This document shows, piece after piece, positions 44,566 to 53,436 of a stretch of 64,000 bases of DNA. The notes beneath the pieces are model-generated. The model saw only the letters and a program-made list of their open reading frames with translations. It made no database searches and was not told the origin of the DNA. The translations under genes were made by a program, and so were the position numbers. The first letter of the stretch is position 1. Every line of letters starts with the position of its first letter. Source of the DNA: JAYYZW01 sp965217605 (GTDB lineage Bacteria; Pseudomonadota; Gammaproteobacteria; Ga0077536). The stretch is from positions 124,001 through 188,000 of the forward strand of contig CBDCJB010000003.1 in the NCBI GenBank assembly GCA_965217605.1, in the 5' to 3' direction.

Positions 44566-46719
44566 TTGGGCTCGTCAGACGGAGCTGACGAGCGCCAGCG
44601 CGTCCGAGCACTCGTCAATGACGGTCGCCACGCGGAAGCCGCGCAGGTACTCGAATCCATCTGCAGCGATCCATCGGTCACGCCCCGTGACTGGTTCGTT
44701 CTCGGCGAGCTGCGTCTCCGATTGAACGAGGCCCAGGCCGGGCTAGAGGCCTTGCAACGAGCGGATGATGGTGCGCCCGGACACGCTCAGATCGCGAACG
44801 CGATCGCCCACGCCCTGTTCGGCCTGGGCCGCTTCCGCGATGCGTACACGCGTCTCGAAACCCAGTGGGCGCTGACACCCGACGACGCAGAAACTGCGGT
44901 CAACCTCGGTTATGTCGCTGAACGCCTCGAGCGGACGGACGACGCGATTACGCACTATTTCGCCGCGCTCGAGCTCGCGCCTAACGATTTTCGCGGGCGG
45001 CTGAACCGCGCCGCACTGTTGGCCGATCGCGGAGCTTACGAAGACGCGCTTGCCGATTACCGCCTTTTGGTCGAGGCCCATCCCGAGTCCGCGATCGCCT
45101 GGTTCAACCAGGCGGAATGCCTGAGCAAAGCACACCGGTTTGAAGAGGCGATCGTATCGGCCGATCGCACACTGGCGATCGAAGCGCATCATGTCAACGC
45201 GATGATGTGCAAAGCCGTAGCGCTTGCGTCAGCGGGTGCGATCGACGCGGCGCAGGCACACTTCGATCAGGCCTTCGAAATCGACCATGACACCGCTGCA
45301 CGTTATGGTGAGGTGGACATGCCTGGAAGCGCGCCACCCGATGCGCGTGCGATCCACGTCTACCAGTCCTTTCAGCGTCTGTATCAGGCCGATTGGCGCG
45401 GCTACGATGGTTTCGTCGCTGCGTTGAAGCGCTACGTCGGGAGTCCGTCCGGTCCCCCGAACGACCTATCCATGGCCTTCCCCGCCATGTACGCGCCGTT
45501 AACGCCGCAAGAAAGCGGCGCGATACACGCAGCCATTGCAAGCGAAGTCGTACGCCGCGCAGGCCCGTCGCTGACCCCCGCTTCCGCTGCGCATCGATCG
45601 CGACTGAGAATCGCCTACGTCTCGTCGAAATTCCACCCCCACCCGTCGTTCATCCTGACGCGGGGCTTGTACGTAGCGCACGACCGCGATCGATTCGAGG
45701 TCTTTGCCTACGCCCTGGATGCGGATGACGGCAGCCCCGAGCGCGGCGACGCCGCGCGCATTCCCGACGCGTTCTTCGAGTTTTCGGAATTGAGCGATGC
45801 CGAGGCTGCGTCGCGTATCCGTGCGGACGGCATCGACATCGTGATCGATCTCAATGGATTCAGTGACGATGCACGTCCCGAAATCCTCGCACGCCGCCCG
45901 GCGCCGATTCAGGTCGCCTACCTCGGTCACATGCACAGCTTGTATGCGCCGTGGGTCGATTACCGCTTGACCGATACGGCCGCCGAACCCGATGTGCCGG
46001 GTTACGCGCCGCCGGAGGCGCGCGCGTTTCTGCCGCCCAGCTTGTACCCGTACGACGAACGCCGCATACCCCACGGGGAAGTACCTGGGCACCATGCGCT
46101 AGATCTGCCCGAAGATGCGCTCGTGTTGTGCGGATTCAACGGGCCCGCCAAGTTCGATCCAACGGTGTTCGACGCATGGATGACGATTCTGAAACGCGTC
46201 GACGAAGCGGTACTGTGGCTGCTCGACCCGGGTGAGACAGCGGCGGAAAATTTGCGGCACGCCACTCGACAGGCCGGCGTTTCGCTGACGCGCCTACGGT
46301 TCGCGCCGCGTATCCCACACGCGGAGCACATGTTACGGCAGCAGGCGGCCGATCTCTTTTTGGACACCTTCGCCCACGGCGCGCACACGAATGCGCTGGA
46401 CGGGCTCCACGCGGGCGTCCCGCTGGTGACGCGTGCGGGCGACACGTTCGCGACGCGCGTCGGTGCGAGTTTGCTCAATGCCTTGGACATGACCGAATTG
46501 ATCACGCGATCGACTGACGCTTATATCGAACTGATCTACGAGCTCGCGCGCGATCCCGGGCGCTTGAGCCGGCTCAAGGCCCAGCTCAAAACGGCCATAG
46601 AAGAGGCTAACCCGTTTTCGTCCGCAGCCGTGGCCGCCAAGCTAGAAGCCGCCTATGAACGGATGTGGGCGCGTTCCGCGGCAGGCGAACCGCCGGCCGA
46701 CTTCGATGTGAACGTCTGA
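44566..46719 (+). CDS. TPR O-GlcNAc-transferase-like (SPINDLY/GT41) protein
   Basis: A cytoplasmic protein of 717 residues. The N-terminal TPR array covers about residues 10-250 (for example AVNLGYVAERLERTDDAITHYF and AIAWFNQAECLSKAHRFEEAI). The GT41 domain from about 345 contains LRIAYVSSKFHPHPSF, IDIVIDLNGFSDDARPEILA, RRPAPIQVAYLGH, LCGFNGPAKFDPTVFDAWM, RLRFAPRIPHAEHM and LDTFAHGAHTNALDGLHAGVPLVT. These are the family nucleotide-sugar and catalytic blocks. Bacterial members glycosylate proteins on Ser/Thr or Asn. The start is TTG 44566; no ATG is suitable. It follows the FecR gene by 46 bp and may modify its product, which is inference. Confidence 0.87.
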   Translation: MGSSDGADERQRVRALVNDGRHAEAAQVLESICSDPSVTPRDWFVLGELRLRLNEAQAGLEALQRADDGAPGHAQIANAIAHALFGLGRFRDAYTRLETQWALTPDDAETAVNLGYVAERLERTDDAITHYFAALELAPNDFRGRLNRAALLADRGAYEDALADYRLLVEAHPESAIAWFNQAECLSKAHRFEEAIVSADRTLAIEAHHVNAMMCKAVALASAGAIDAAQAHFDQAFEIDHDTAARYGEVDMPGSAPPDARAIHVYQSFQRLYQADWRGYDGFVAALKRYVGSPSGPPNDLSMAFPAMYAPLTPQESGAIHAAIASEVVRRAGPSLTPASAAHRSRLRIAYVSSKFHPHPSFILTRGLYVAHDRDRFEVFAYALDADDGSPERGDAARIPDAFFEFSELSDAEAASRIRADGIDIVIDLNGFSDDARPEILARRPAPIQVAYLGHMHSLYAPWVDYRLTDTAAEPDVPGYAPPEARAFLPPSLYPYDERRIPHGEVPGHHALDLPEDALVLCGFNGPAKFDPTVFDAWMTILKRVDEAVLWLLDPGETAAENLRHATRQAGVSLTRLRFAPRIPHAEHMLRQQAADLFLDTFAHGAHTNALDGLHAGVPLVTRAGDTFATRVGASLLNALDMTELITRSTDAYIELIYELARDPGRLSRLKAQLKTAIEEANPFSSAAVAAKLEAAYERMWARSAAGEPPADFDVNV

Positions 46720-46727
46720 AACCCGTT

Positions 46728-48212
46728 TTATTCCGTCTTGGAGCGTCGGCGCGAACCGATCGCGACCGTCAAGGCGCTCAATCCGAGGATCACGAGCAGG
46801 GGCATGTCGCCATAGCGTGTATAGGGTGTCGCGCCCGTTCGCGGATGAAAGGCAGCGCGCACACTGTTCGGCTCGAATGGCGGTGACTGTGCCACGATCG
46901 TGCCGCGGTGATCGATGATGGCCGTAATACCCGAGTTGGTGCCGCGTAAGAGATAACGTCCCGTCTCCAAGGCGCGCATGCGGGCGATCTCGAGATGTTG
47001 GTGAGGTGCGATCGTATCGCCGAACCACGCATCGTTACTGACGTTAACGAGAAATGCGGCCTCGGGTAGGGACTCTGCAATTTCTCCTGGAAACGCGACC
47101 TCGTAGCAGATCGAAACACCCGCACGGTGACCGGCCACGGACAGTGCCGGCTGCGACGCGCTTCCCTCCGTGAAATCCGACATCGGAATACTCAACAGCG
47201 ATGACAGGTCGCGCATCAGGCTTTTGAACGGGAAGAATTCGCCAAACGGCACGAGGTGGCGTTTGTCGTAATGGCCCGCGGCTGTGCCGAGATTGACGAC
47301 CGCGTTGTAATAGGCCCCGGTCCAAGGCTTGCCACGCAGCATGCCGACCAACAGGTCGGTGTCCGTTTCGTCCGCCTGTATCCGTAGCGACTCAATGGTC
47401 TCGGGGACTTCGAATGGGAAAGCGGCGATTGCGGTCTCAGGCCAGATCACGATGTCGGCGTCCCAATGCGGCTCGGTCAACGAGCGATAGAGTTCGAGCG
47501 ACGGTCCGCGCACCTCGCTGGCCCATTTAATCGCTTGTGGCACCGCGCCTTGGATGAGCGCGACTTCGAGCCGCGCAGGCAGTGCCTCGGTCCAATTCAC
47601 CCGCATAAACCCCGCGCCAAGCGCGAACGAGGCAGCGACCGCCGCAGCGATCGCGACACGTTGATGCGATGACGTTACGACCGCCCAGGCCAGGCCGCCT
47701 GCGATGGAGACGACGATCAAGGAACAGCCATACACGCCGATCAGCGGTGCATACCCGGCCAGGCTTGAATCGATTTGACTATATCCCAGCGACAACCACG
47801 GGAAGCCGGTAAACAAGGTTGCGCGCACCAACTCGACCATCACCCATAGGGGCGGGCCGACAACGATCGAGCGCCATGCTTCATTGCGGGCGGGCAGTCG
47901 ATTCAGCGCCCACGCGAACAGTGCCGGGTAACACGCCATGCCGGCGACGAAGAGCGCCGTTACGGTGATCGAGAACCAGTAATGGGGTACGCCGAACTGA
48001 TGCACACTGACCTGGATCCACCAGACGCCGGCGCCAAACATGCCGAGCCCGTAACACCAACCGATTACAGCGGCGCGGCGCGGCGTCCTGCCGCGAACGA
48101 GTAGCATCAACGCGGCGGGCGAGAGGATGGCCAGGGGCCACAGCCCGAATGGCGAGAAGGCGAACGTGAGTGAGGCGCCGCTCGCCAGGGCGCCGAGGGA
48201 TCTGAGCCGCAT
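46728..48212 (-). CDS. lnt: apolipoprotein N-acyltransferase
   Basis: Lnt of 494 residues, an inner-membrane enzyme adding the third acyl chain to lipoproteins. Several N-terminal TM helices (FAFSPFGLWPLAILSPAALML onward) are followed by a nitrilase domain. The catalytic residues are Glu in WPETAIAAF, Lys in YDKRHLVPFGEFFPF and Cys in VSICYEVAFP. A final TM helix follows. It is the last gene of the miaB-ybeZ-ybeY-ybeX-lnt run and converges on the GT41 gene. Confidence 0.96.
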   Translation of the reverse strand: MRLRSLGALASGASLTFAFSPFGLWPLAILSPAALMLLVRGRTPRRAAVIGWCYGLGMFGAGVWWIQVSVHQFGVPHYWFSITVTALFVAGMACYPALFAWALNRLPARNEAWRSIVVGPPLWVMVELVRATLFTGFPWLSLGYSQIDSSLAGYAPLIGVYGCSLIVVSIAGGLAWAVVTSSHQRVAIAAAVAASFALGAGFMRVNWTEALPARLEVALIQGAVPQAIKWASEVRGPSLELYRSLTEPHWDADIVIWPETAIAAFPFEVPETIESLRIQADETDTDLLVGMLRGKPWTGAYYNAVVNLGTAAGHYDKRHLVPFGEFFPFKSLMRDLSSLLSIPMSDFTEGSASQPALSVAGHRAGVSICYEVAFPGEIAESLPEAAFLVNVSNDAWFGDTIAPHQHLEIARMRALETGRYLLRGTNSGITAIIDHRGTIVAQSPPFEPNSVRAAFHPRTGATPYTRYGDMPLLVILGLSALTVAIGSRRRSKTE

Positions 48213-48231
48213 CGTTCGGGCGCTCCTGCGC

Positions 48232-49104
48232 CTATTCCGAATCCGCCATTTGCGCCGGTACTGACGGGTCTATTCGAATGACCCGGGCCAAGCGGACACG
48301 CCGTCGATCGGCGCGCAGAACTTTGAACTCGAATCCTGAATATTCGATCTCCTCACCGCGCAGAGGAAGGTGTCCGAGCGCATGGATGATGAGGCCGCCG
48401 ATGGTCTCATAGTCATTTGTTTGCCAGTCGGTTTCGAAGAACTCGTTGAACTCTTCGATCGACGTACGGGCTTTCACGGTGTAGCGCTCGTCACGATGGC
48501 GCTTGATATTATCGTCTTCGGCGAGATCGTGTTCATCGTCGATCTCTCCTACGATCTGTTCGATCACGTCTTCAATCGTGATCAACCCCGAGATCCCGCC
48601 ATACTCGTCCACTACGATGGCCAAGTGATTGCGGCGCGCGCGAAATTCCCGCAACAGGATATTGAGACGCTTACTTTCAGGTACGAACACTACCGGACGG
48701 ATAATGTCTCGGATGTCGAACTGATAGTCCGGATCGTGCGCCAACGATAAGAGATCTTTTGCAAGCAATATTCCCAGAACGTTTTCGCGTTTGTCATCAT
48801 AAACAGGGAATCGAGAATGGCCGGATTCGATAATTTCCGGTAGAAAATTTGCAGGCAGCGATTCTTCCTCAATGAATACGATTTCGGACCGCGGCACCAT
48901 AATGTCGCGCACTTGTATCTCCGATACGAGTAGCGCCCCTTCCATCATCGCCACGGTATCAGGGTCGATGACATGACGTTCTTCGGCGTCGTGAAGTTTT
49001 TCGACGAGCCGTTGGCGGTTATTGCGTTTGGCCTTGAAAGCGTCCAGCAGGCGCCTGAATCGCGTCGTCAGCCGCCGCGTTCCGCTAGCTTCGCGGTCGG
49101 TCAT
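48232..49104 (-). CDS. ybeX: CBS-domain protein YbeX/CorC
   Basis: A 290-residue soluble protein with paired CBS domains (about 70-190: IMVPRSEIVFIEEE, HSRFPVYDDKRENVLGILLAKDLL, NHLAIVVDEYGGISGLITIEDVIEQIVGEI). A C-terminal CorC_HlyC domain follows (VKARTSIEEFNEFFETDW and GLIIHALGHLP). The DUF21 membrane part of larger relatives is absent, as in E. coli YbeX, which is linked to magnesium/cobalt efflux and ribosome metabolism. Its position between ybeY and lnt is conserved. Confidence 0.94.
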   Translation of the reverse strand: MTDREASGTRRLTTRFRRLLDAFKAKRNNRQRLVEKLHDAEERHVIDPDTVAMMEGALLVSEIQVRDIMVPRSEIVFIEEESLPANFLPEIIESGHSRFPVYDDKRENVLGILLAKDLLSLAHDPDYQFDIRDIIRPVVFVPESKRLNILLREFRARRNHLAIVVDEYGGISGLITIEDVIEQIVGEIDDEHDLAEDDNIKRHRDERYTVKARTSIEEFNEFFETDWQTNDYETIGGLIIHALGHLPLRGEEIEYSGFEFKVLRADRRRVRLARVIRIDPSVPAQMADSE

Positions 49105-49113
49105 TGATTTATT

Positions 49114-49584
49114 TCACGCGGCATAGGGATCTACATATCCCATTTCCGATAGGACCGCGCGTTCTACGTCCTCCATCTCCTGGGCTTTAGATTCTTCTTC
49201 GTGATCGAATCCCAATAAATGCAATACACCGTGAACGACCAGATGCGCCCAGTGCGCTTCTGGAGAGATCCCTCGAGCTTGCGCCTCGGCATGAACTACC
49301 GGAACGCAAAGTGCTAGGTCGCCAAGCAGATCGGGCGCGGCATGTTCCACGTCTTTCGCGGGAAACGATAGCACATTAGTCGCTGCGTTTTTGCCGCGCC
49401 AACGGCGATTGAGATCGCACGCTTCGTCGCGGTCAACCAGGCGGATCGTCAATTCCCCGCGCTTGCGATATGCCGATAGTGTATGGGCAACACAGGTCTC
49501 AAAAAAGTTTTTCGTTGGAACATCAATGCTGGAAGACGCAATCTGCAACTCGAGTAGGACCAAGCACGGCTGCTCGCTTATCAT
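49114..49584 (-). CDS. ybeY: endoribonuclease YbeY
   Basis: YbeY of 156 residues, a zinc-dependent endoribonuclease acting in 16S rRNA 3'-end maturation and ribosome quality control. The zinc motif H-x3-H-x5-H is in VVHGVLHLLGFDH. The preceding NVLSFPAKD and LGDLALCVPVV are conserved. The length is normal. It follows ybeZ by 27 bp. Confidence 0.96.
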   Translation of the reverse strand: MISEQPCLVLLELQIASSSIDVPTKNFFETCVAHTLSAYRKRGELTIRLVDRDEACDLNRRWRGKNAATNVLSFPAKDVEHAAPDLLGDLALCVPVVHAEAQARGISPEAHWAHLVVHGVLHLLGFDHEEESKAQEMEDVERAVLSEMGYVDPYAA

Positions 49585-49611
49585 GGGGTGAATTCGCGGC
49601 GCGGCGTTTAA

Positions 49612-50604
49612 TCAGGTGCCGCTGTTGCCTTGCTCCGATTCTCGATCATCGGACTCTTCGTGCACTGCGTAAGCATCCAGAATTCTGGCGACTACCGTGT
49701 GTCGAACGACATCGCGCGAATGAAAGAACGTAAAGCTTATTCCATCGACCGAATCCAGGATATCGATCACATGTTTCAAGCCTGATGTTCGACCACGCGG
49801 CAAGTCGATCTGCGTTACGTCACCGGTAATCACCGCCTTTGACCCGAACCCGATGCGTGTAAGGAACATTTTCATCTGTTCGATCGTCGTATTCTGGGCT
49901 TCGTCTAGGATGACGAACGCTTCATTTAGCGTGCGGCCGCGCATGAAGGCCAGCGGTGTGACCTCGATGACGTTGCGTTCGATCAATTTCGCTACGCGCT
50001 CGAAACCGAGCATTTCGAAGAGCGCGTCGTAGAGCGGTCGCAGATAGGGATCGACCTTCTGCGCCATGTCCCCGGGAAGAAATCCCAGGCGTTCACCGGC
50101 TTCCACCGCCGGTCTGACCAGGCACACGCGCCGCACCGAATCGGTCTCCAGTGCGGCTACGGCGCAGGCTACCGCAAGGTAGGTCTTGCCGGTGCCAGCC
50201 GGGCCGACGCCGAAGCTGATATCGTTCGTTCGTATCGCCTCGAGGTAGCGACGCTGATTGCTTCCACGCGGCTTGACCAATGCGCGTCGCGTGCGGATCG
50301 CATCTTTGCGCTTGCCCGCAGGCTGCTCTGCTTCGTCGCCCTCGAGATTAGTCAATTCCAGATGGACGTCACCCGCGGAGATCATTTTCGACTCGGTCAA
50401 TGCATATAACTGCCGAATGACCCGCTCCGTACTGATGACGTCGTCATCGGTACCGGTAAGGTTGAAATGGTTCCCGCGATTTCCGATTTCGACCCCGGTG
50501 CGGCGTTCCAGCAGCCGCAGGTGCTCGTCGAACTGGCCGCACAGATTAGCCAGACGATCGTTGTCAACCGGTTCGAGCGTGACTTCGATTGCTGTGATAT
50601 TCAC
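49612..50604 (-). CDS. ybeZ: PhoH-like ATPase YbeZ
   Basis: A PhoH-family protein of 330 residues. Walker A is GPAGTGKTYLAV near residue 140. VRPAVEAGERLGFLPGDM and the Walker B region AFVILDEAQNTT are followed by MKMFLTRIGFGSKAVITGDVTQIDLP. An N-terminal KH-like part (GVEIGNRGNHFNLTG) suggests RNA contact. It works with YbeY in rRNA processing. It begins immediately after miaB with no gap. Confidence 0.95.
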   Translation of the reverse strand: MNITAIEVTLEPVDNDRLANLCGQFDEHLRLLERRTGVEIGNRGNHFNLTGTDDDVISTERVIRQLYALTESKMISAGDVHLELTNLEGDEAEQPAGKRKDAIRTRRALVKPRGSNQRRYLEAIRTNDISFGVGPAGTGKTYLAVACAVAALETDSVRRVCLVRPAVEAGERLGFLPGDMAQKVDPYLRPLYDALFEMLGFERVAKLIERNVIEVTPLAFMRGRTLNEAFVILDEAQNTTIEQMKMFLTRIGFGSKAVITGDVTQIDLPRGRTSGLKHVIDILDSVDGISFTFFHSRDVVRHTVVARILDAYAVHEESDDRESEQGNSGT

Positions 50605-51957
50605 TTACACCGCTTCAGGTAACGAAGCGAATTTTCTACCGCGCAAAGAATTTGGTAGCGCTTCGGTGATCGTGACCTCGATGAACTGGCCCATGAACGA
50701 TGCGTCGCCGGTAAAGTTTACGACGCGGTTATTCTCCGTTCGGCCACTCATCTCATCACGGCCTCTCTTTGAAGCGCCGGTTACGAGTATGCGCTGATTC
50801 GTTCCGACCATCGCACTGCTGCGCACGGCCGCCAACTCGGAGATTCTACGCTGCAGGATCGCCAACCGATGGCGTTTTTCTTGCGCGCTTACCTCATCCG
50901 GCAAGGCCACCGCCGGGGTGCCGGGCCTCGCGCTGTAAATGAAGCTGAAAGACTGGTCGAATTCAAGCTCGTCGACCAAATCCACGGTTTTCTGGAAATC
51001 GTTTTGAGTTTCGCCGGGAAATCCAATGATGAAATCCGACGAAATAGAGATCTCCGGACGCGCCAGCTTGAGCTTTTTGATGATCGATTTGTATTCGAGC
51101 GCCGTATATCCGCGTTTCATCAGCGAGAGAACGCGATCAGATCCCGATTGCACAGGCAGGTGAACATGACTTACGAGTTCCGGTACGTCCCTATAGACGT
51201 CGACCAAACGATCGGTAAATTCCACCGGGTGGGATGTCGTATAGCGGATCCTATCGATGCGATCGATGCTTGCTACGTATCGGATCAGGGCCGCGAGATC
51301 GATTAACCTACCGTCGTGGGTCGCTCCCCGGTACGCATTGACATTTTGGCCCAATAGTACGATCTCACGCACGCCACTCGCCGCCAGTCCACATACTTCC
51401 GTAATGACGTCATCGAACGGGCGGCTGAATTCTTCTCCCCGTGTATAGGGAACGACGCAAAAACTGCAATATTTACTGCAGCCTTCCATGATTGAAACGT
51501 AGGCGCTCGGACCGCTGACCTTGCTCTGCGGAAGAGCGTCGAATTTCTCGATTTCCGGAAAGCTGATATCGATCATCCGGCCCCCACCGCGTTCAATTTC
51601 GGTGAGCAGATCAGGCACGCGGTGAAGTGTTTGCGGTCCGAAAACCATATCGACATACGGTGCACGGTCCCAGATGTGCTCGCCTTCCTGACTCGCAACA
51701 CATCCGCCGACCCCAATGACGACACCGGTTTTGTTTTCCTTGATGGGCCGCCAGCGCCCGAGCTCGGAGAATAATTTTTCCTGTGCCTTTTCCCGGACGG
51801 AACACGTGTTCATCAGGAGTACGCGAGCATGTTCCGGCGCTGACACGCGCTTCAGACCATGTGTCTCGTTCAGTAACGCCGCCATTTTTTCCGAATCATA
51901 GTCGTTCATTTGGCAGCCAAATGTTTTTATGAACAGTCCGTTTTCCATGACTTTCAA
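50605..51957 (-). CDS. miaB: tRNA-2-methylthio-N6-dimethylallyladenosine synthase
   Basis: MiaB of 450 residues, a radical-SAM methylthiotransferase acting at A37 of tRNA. The N-terminal UPF0004 domain (FIKTFGCQMNDYDSEKMAALL, MNTCSVREKA, GVGGCVASQEG) supplies three Cys for the auxiliary cluster. The radical-SAM triad is CSKYCSFC near residues 155-162. A C-terminal TRAM domain ends the protein. The start is ATG 51957 or the nearby ATG that gives MENGLFIKTFG. First gene of the ybe run. Confidence 0.96.
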   Translation of the reverse strand: MKVMENGLFIKTFGCQMNDYDSEKMAALLNETHGLKRVSAPEHARVLLMNTCSVREKAQEKLFSELGRWRPIKENKTGVVIGVGGCVASQEGEHIWDRAPYVDMVFGPQTLHRVPDLLTEIERGGGRMIDISFPEIEKFDALPQSKVSGPSAYVSIMEGCSKYCSFCVVPYTRGEEFSRPFDDVITEVCGLAASGVREIVLLGQNVNAYRGATHDGRLIDLAALIRYVASIDRIDRIRYTTSHPVEFTDRLVDVYRDVPELVSHVHLPVQSGSDRVLSLMKRGYTALEYKSIIKKLKLARPEISISSDFIIGFPGETQNDFQKTVDLVDELEFDQSFSFIYSARPGTPAVALPDEVSAQEKRHRLAILQRRISELAAVRSSAMVGTNQRILVTGASKRGRDEMSGRTENNRVVNFTGDASFMGQFIEVTITEALPNSLRGRKFASLPEAV

Positions 51958-52015
51958 GTAAATCCCGTCGGATCCCCTAAGCTACACTGTCTGAGCCGTC
52001 ATTTGAACATCCCTT

Positions 52016-52891
52016 TCAGGCGTTGGTTTCGCGCAGTGGTTCGGTGAGGCGCACCTGAACGTTGTCAATGAGCCGGGTGTCATCCAGCCATGCGGCGGTA
52101 AGAATGATCAACTCGCGGTCGCCGGCTTGCGCAGGTGTGAGATCCGACGGACGCCGTATCGATACATATTCGGTGCGCATACCATTTGATTCCATCCCGG
52201 CGCGACACTCGCTCTCAAGCGCGGCGATGCTCGCCGCTTGGGCCTCGAGTTTTTTCGCCGCCTTACTCAGAGCAGCGAAAACGCCGGTCGCGCGACGGCG
52301 ACAATCGGCGTTGAGATAATTGTTTCTCGAGCTCATTGCGAGGCCGTCTTCCTCGCGAACGATCGGCAGACTCACGATTTCGACCGGTATCAACAGATCA
52401 TTGACCATGCGTCGGATTACGAGAACTTGTTGATAATCCTTATCTCCGAACAGCGCGTAATCCGGTTGAACGTTGATAAGGAGCTTGATCACGACGGTTG
52501 CGACGCCGGTGAAATGCCCGGGTCTGAACTCACCGCATAAAATGTCCGAAATCGCTGGAACCGTTACCCTGGTATCCTCCGAGATACCTCCCGGATACAA
52601 CTCCTGCAGATCCGGTGCAAACACGAGATCGAGCCCAACGTCCTCGAGTTTGGAGAAATCGTCGTCCAAGGTGCTCGGGTAACGCTCGTAATCGTCCCCG
52701 CGACCGAACTGTATGGGATTGACGAAAATACTTACGACCGTCCGGTCAGCAATTTCTTTCGCATGCGTGAGCAAGGAAAGATGCCCGTCGTGCAAATTCC
52801 CCATAGTCGGCACAAGTGCGACGGAGTCGCCTGATCGCCGCCATTCGCGTAAGGCATGCCGAAGCGATCGGATATCGAAACTGGTATCCAC
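52016..52891 (-). CDS. panC: pantothenate synthetase
   Basis: PanC of 291 residues, which joins pantoate and beta-alanine with ATP. VALVPTMGNLHDGHLSLL carries the HIGH-like nucleotidyl motif. FVNPIQFGRGDDYERYPST, FRPGHFTGVATVVIKLL and PDYALFGDKDYQQ are conserved, as is the KMSKS-like AMSSRNNYL. The start is GTG 52891. The usual upstream neighbour panB, which makes the precursor of pantoate, is missing; folK ends 26 bp away across a REP fragment. Confidence 0.96.
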   Translation of the reverse strand: MDTSFDIRSLRHALREWRRSGDSVALVPTMGNLHDGHLSLLTHAKEIADRTVVSIFVNPIQFGRGDDYERYPSTLDDDFSKLEDVGLDLVFAPDLQELYPGGISEDTRVTVPAISDILCGEFRPGHFTGVATVVIKLLINVQPDYALFGDKDYQQVLVIRRMVNDLLIPVEIVSLPIVREEDGLAMSSRNNYLNADCRRRATGVFAALSKAAKKLEAQAASIAALESECRAGMESNGMRTEYVSIRRPSDLTPAQAGDRELIILTAAWLDDTRLIDNVQVRLTEPLRETNA

Positions 52892-52905
52892 GCGCTCAGC
52901 AATGA

Positions 52906-52938
52906 CTCCGGATTCCGCTACGCTTCATCCAGGCTACC
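52906..52938. repeat. half REP-like repeat forming the folK 3' end
   Basis: CTCCGGATTCCGCTACGCTT followed by CATCCAGGCTACC equals one arm of the REP at 39403-39473 with one or two changes. The folK stop codon (52918-52920) lies inside it, and the remainder fills the gap to panC. Confidence 0.8.
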
Positions 52939-53436
52939 CTGTGCGCCGATTCGGTTCACATCCGAACCGTCGATACCCACAAGGAGTTCATCTATCGACC
53001 CGAGATCGGGAATTACGATCTGCGGGTCAATTTCACTGAGCGGTATCAAAACGAAAGCCCGCTCTGCAAGTCCGGGATGGGGAACGCGCAGGCCGGGCTC
53101 GTCGATGATTTCGTCGCCGTATATCAATAGATCCAGGTCTATGATTCTGGGACCCCATCGTTGGCCGTCGCGAACCCGGCCCTGCGATCGTTCGATCGCC
53201 TGTAGCTCTTTCAGTAAGGTATGCGGATCCAAACCTGTGCGGAGCCGTACGACGGCATTGACATAGTCAGGTTGGTCCGGCGGGCCCATGGGCGGATTGC
53301 GATACAGCGACGAACATCTTTCCAGTCGGCTCGATGGAATAGTCCCGAGACTGTCCATCGCAGATCGGACTTGAACGATCGGCTCGTCGAGATTGCTGCC
53401 GATCCCAATATAGCTCGAGGCGTCCCGTCGCTTCAT
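52918..53436 (-). CDS. folK: 2-amino-4-hydroxy-6-hydroxymethyldihydropteridine pyrophosphokinase
   Basis: FolK of 172 residues in folate synthesis, transferring pyrophosphate from ATP to hydroxymethyldihydropterin. SYIGIGSNLDEP begins the fold. RNPPMGPPDQPDYVNAVVRL and RDGQRWGPRIIDLDLLIYG hold the substrate and magnesium sites (the two Asp of DLDL). I use ATG 53436, which overlaps the pcnB stop (ATGA); the frame is open upstream to 53550 but only as pcnB shadow. The last residues (GSLDEA) and the stop come from a REP fragment, suggesting a rearranged 3' end. Confidence 0.94.
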   Translation of the reverse strand: MKRRDASSYIGIGSNLDEPIVQVRSAMDSLGTIPSSRLERCSSLYRNPPMGPPDQPDYVNAVVRLRTGLDPHTLLKELQAIERSQGRVRDGQRWGPRIIDLDLLIYGDEIIDEPGLRVPHPGLAERAFVLIPLSEIDPQIVIPDLGSIDELLVGIDGSDVNRIGAQGSLDEA

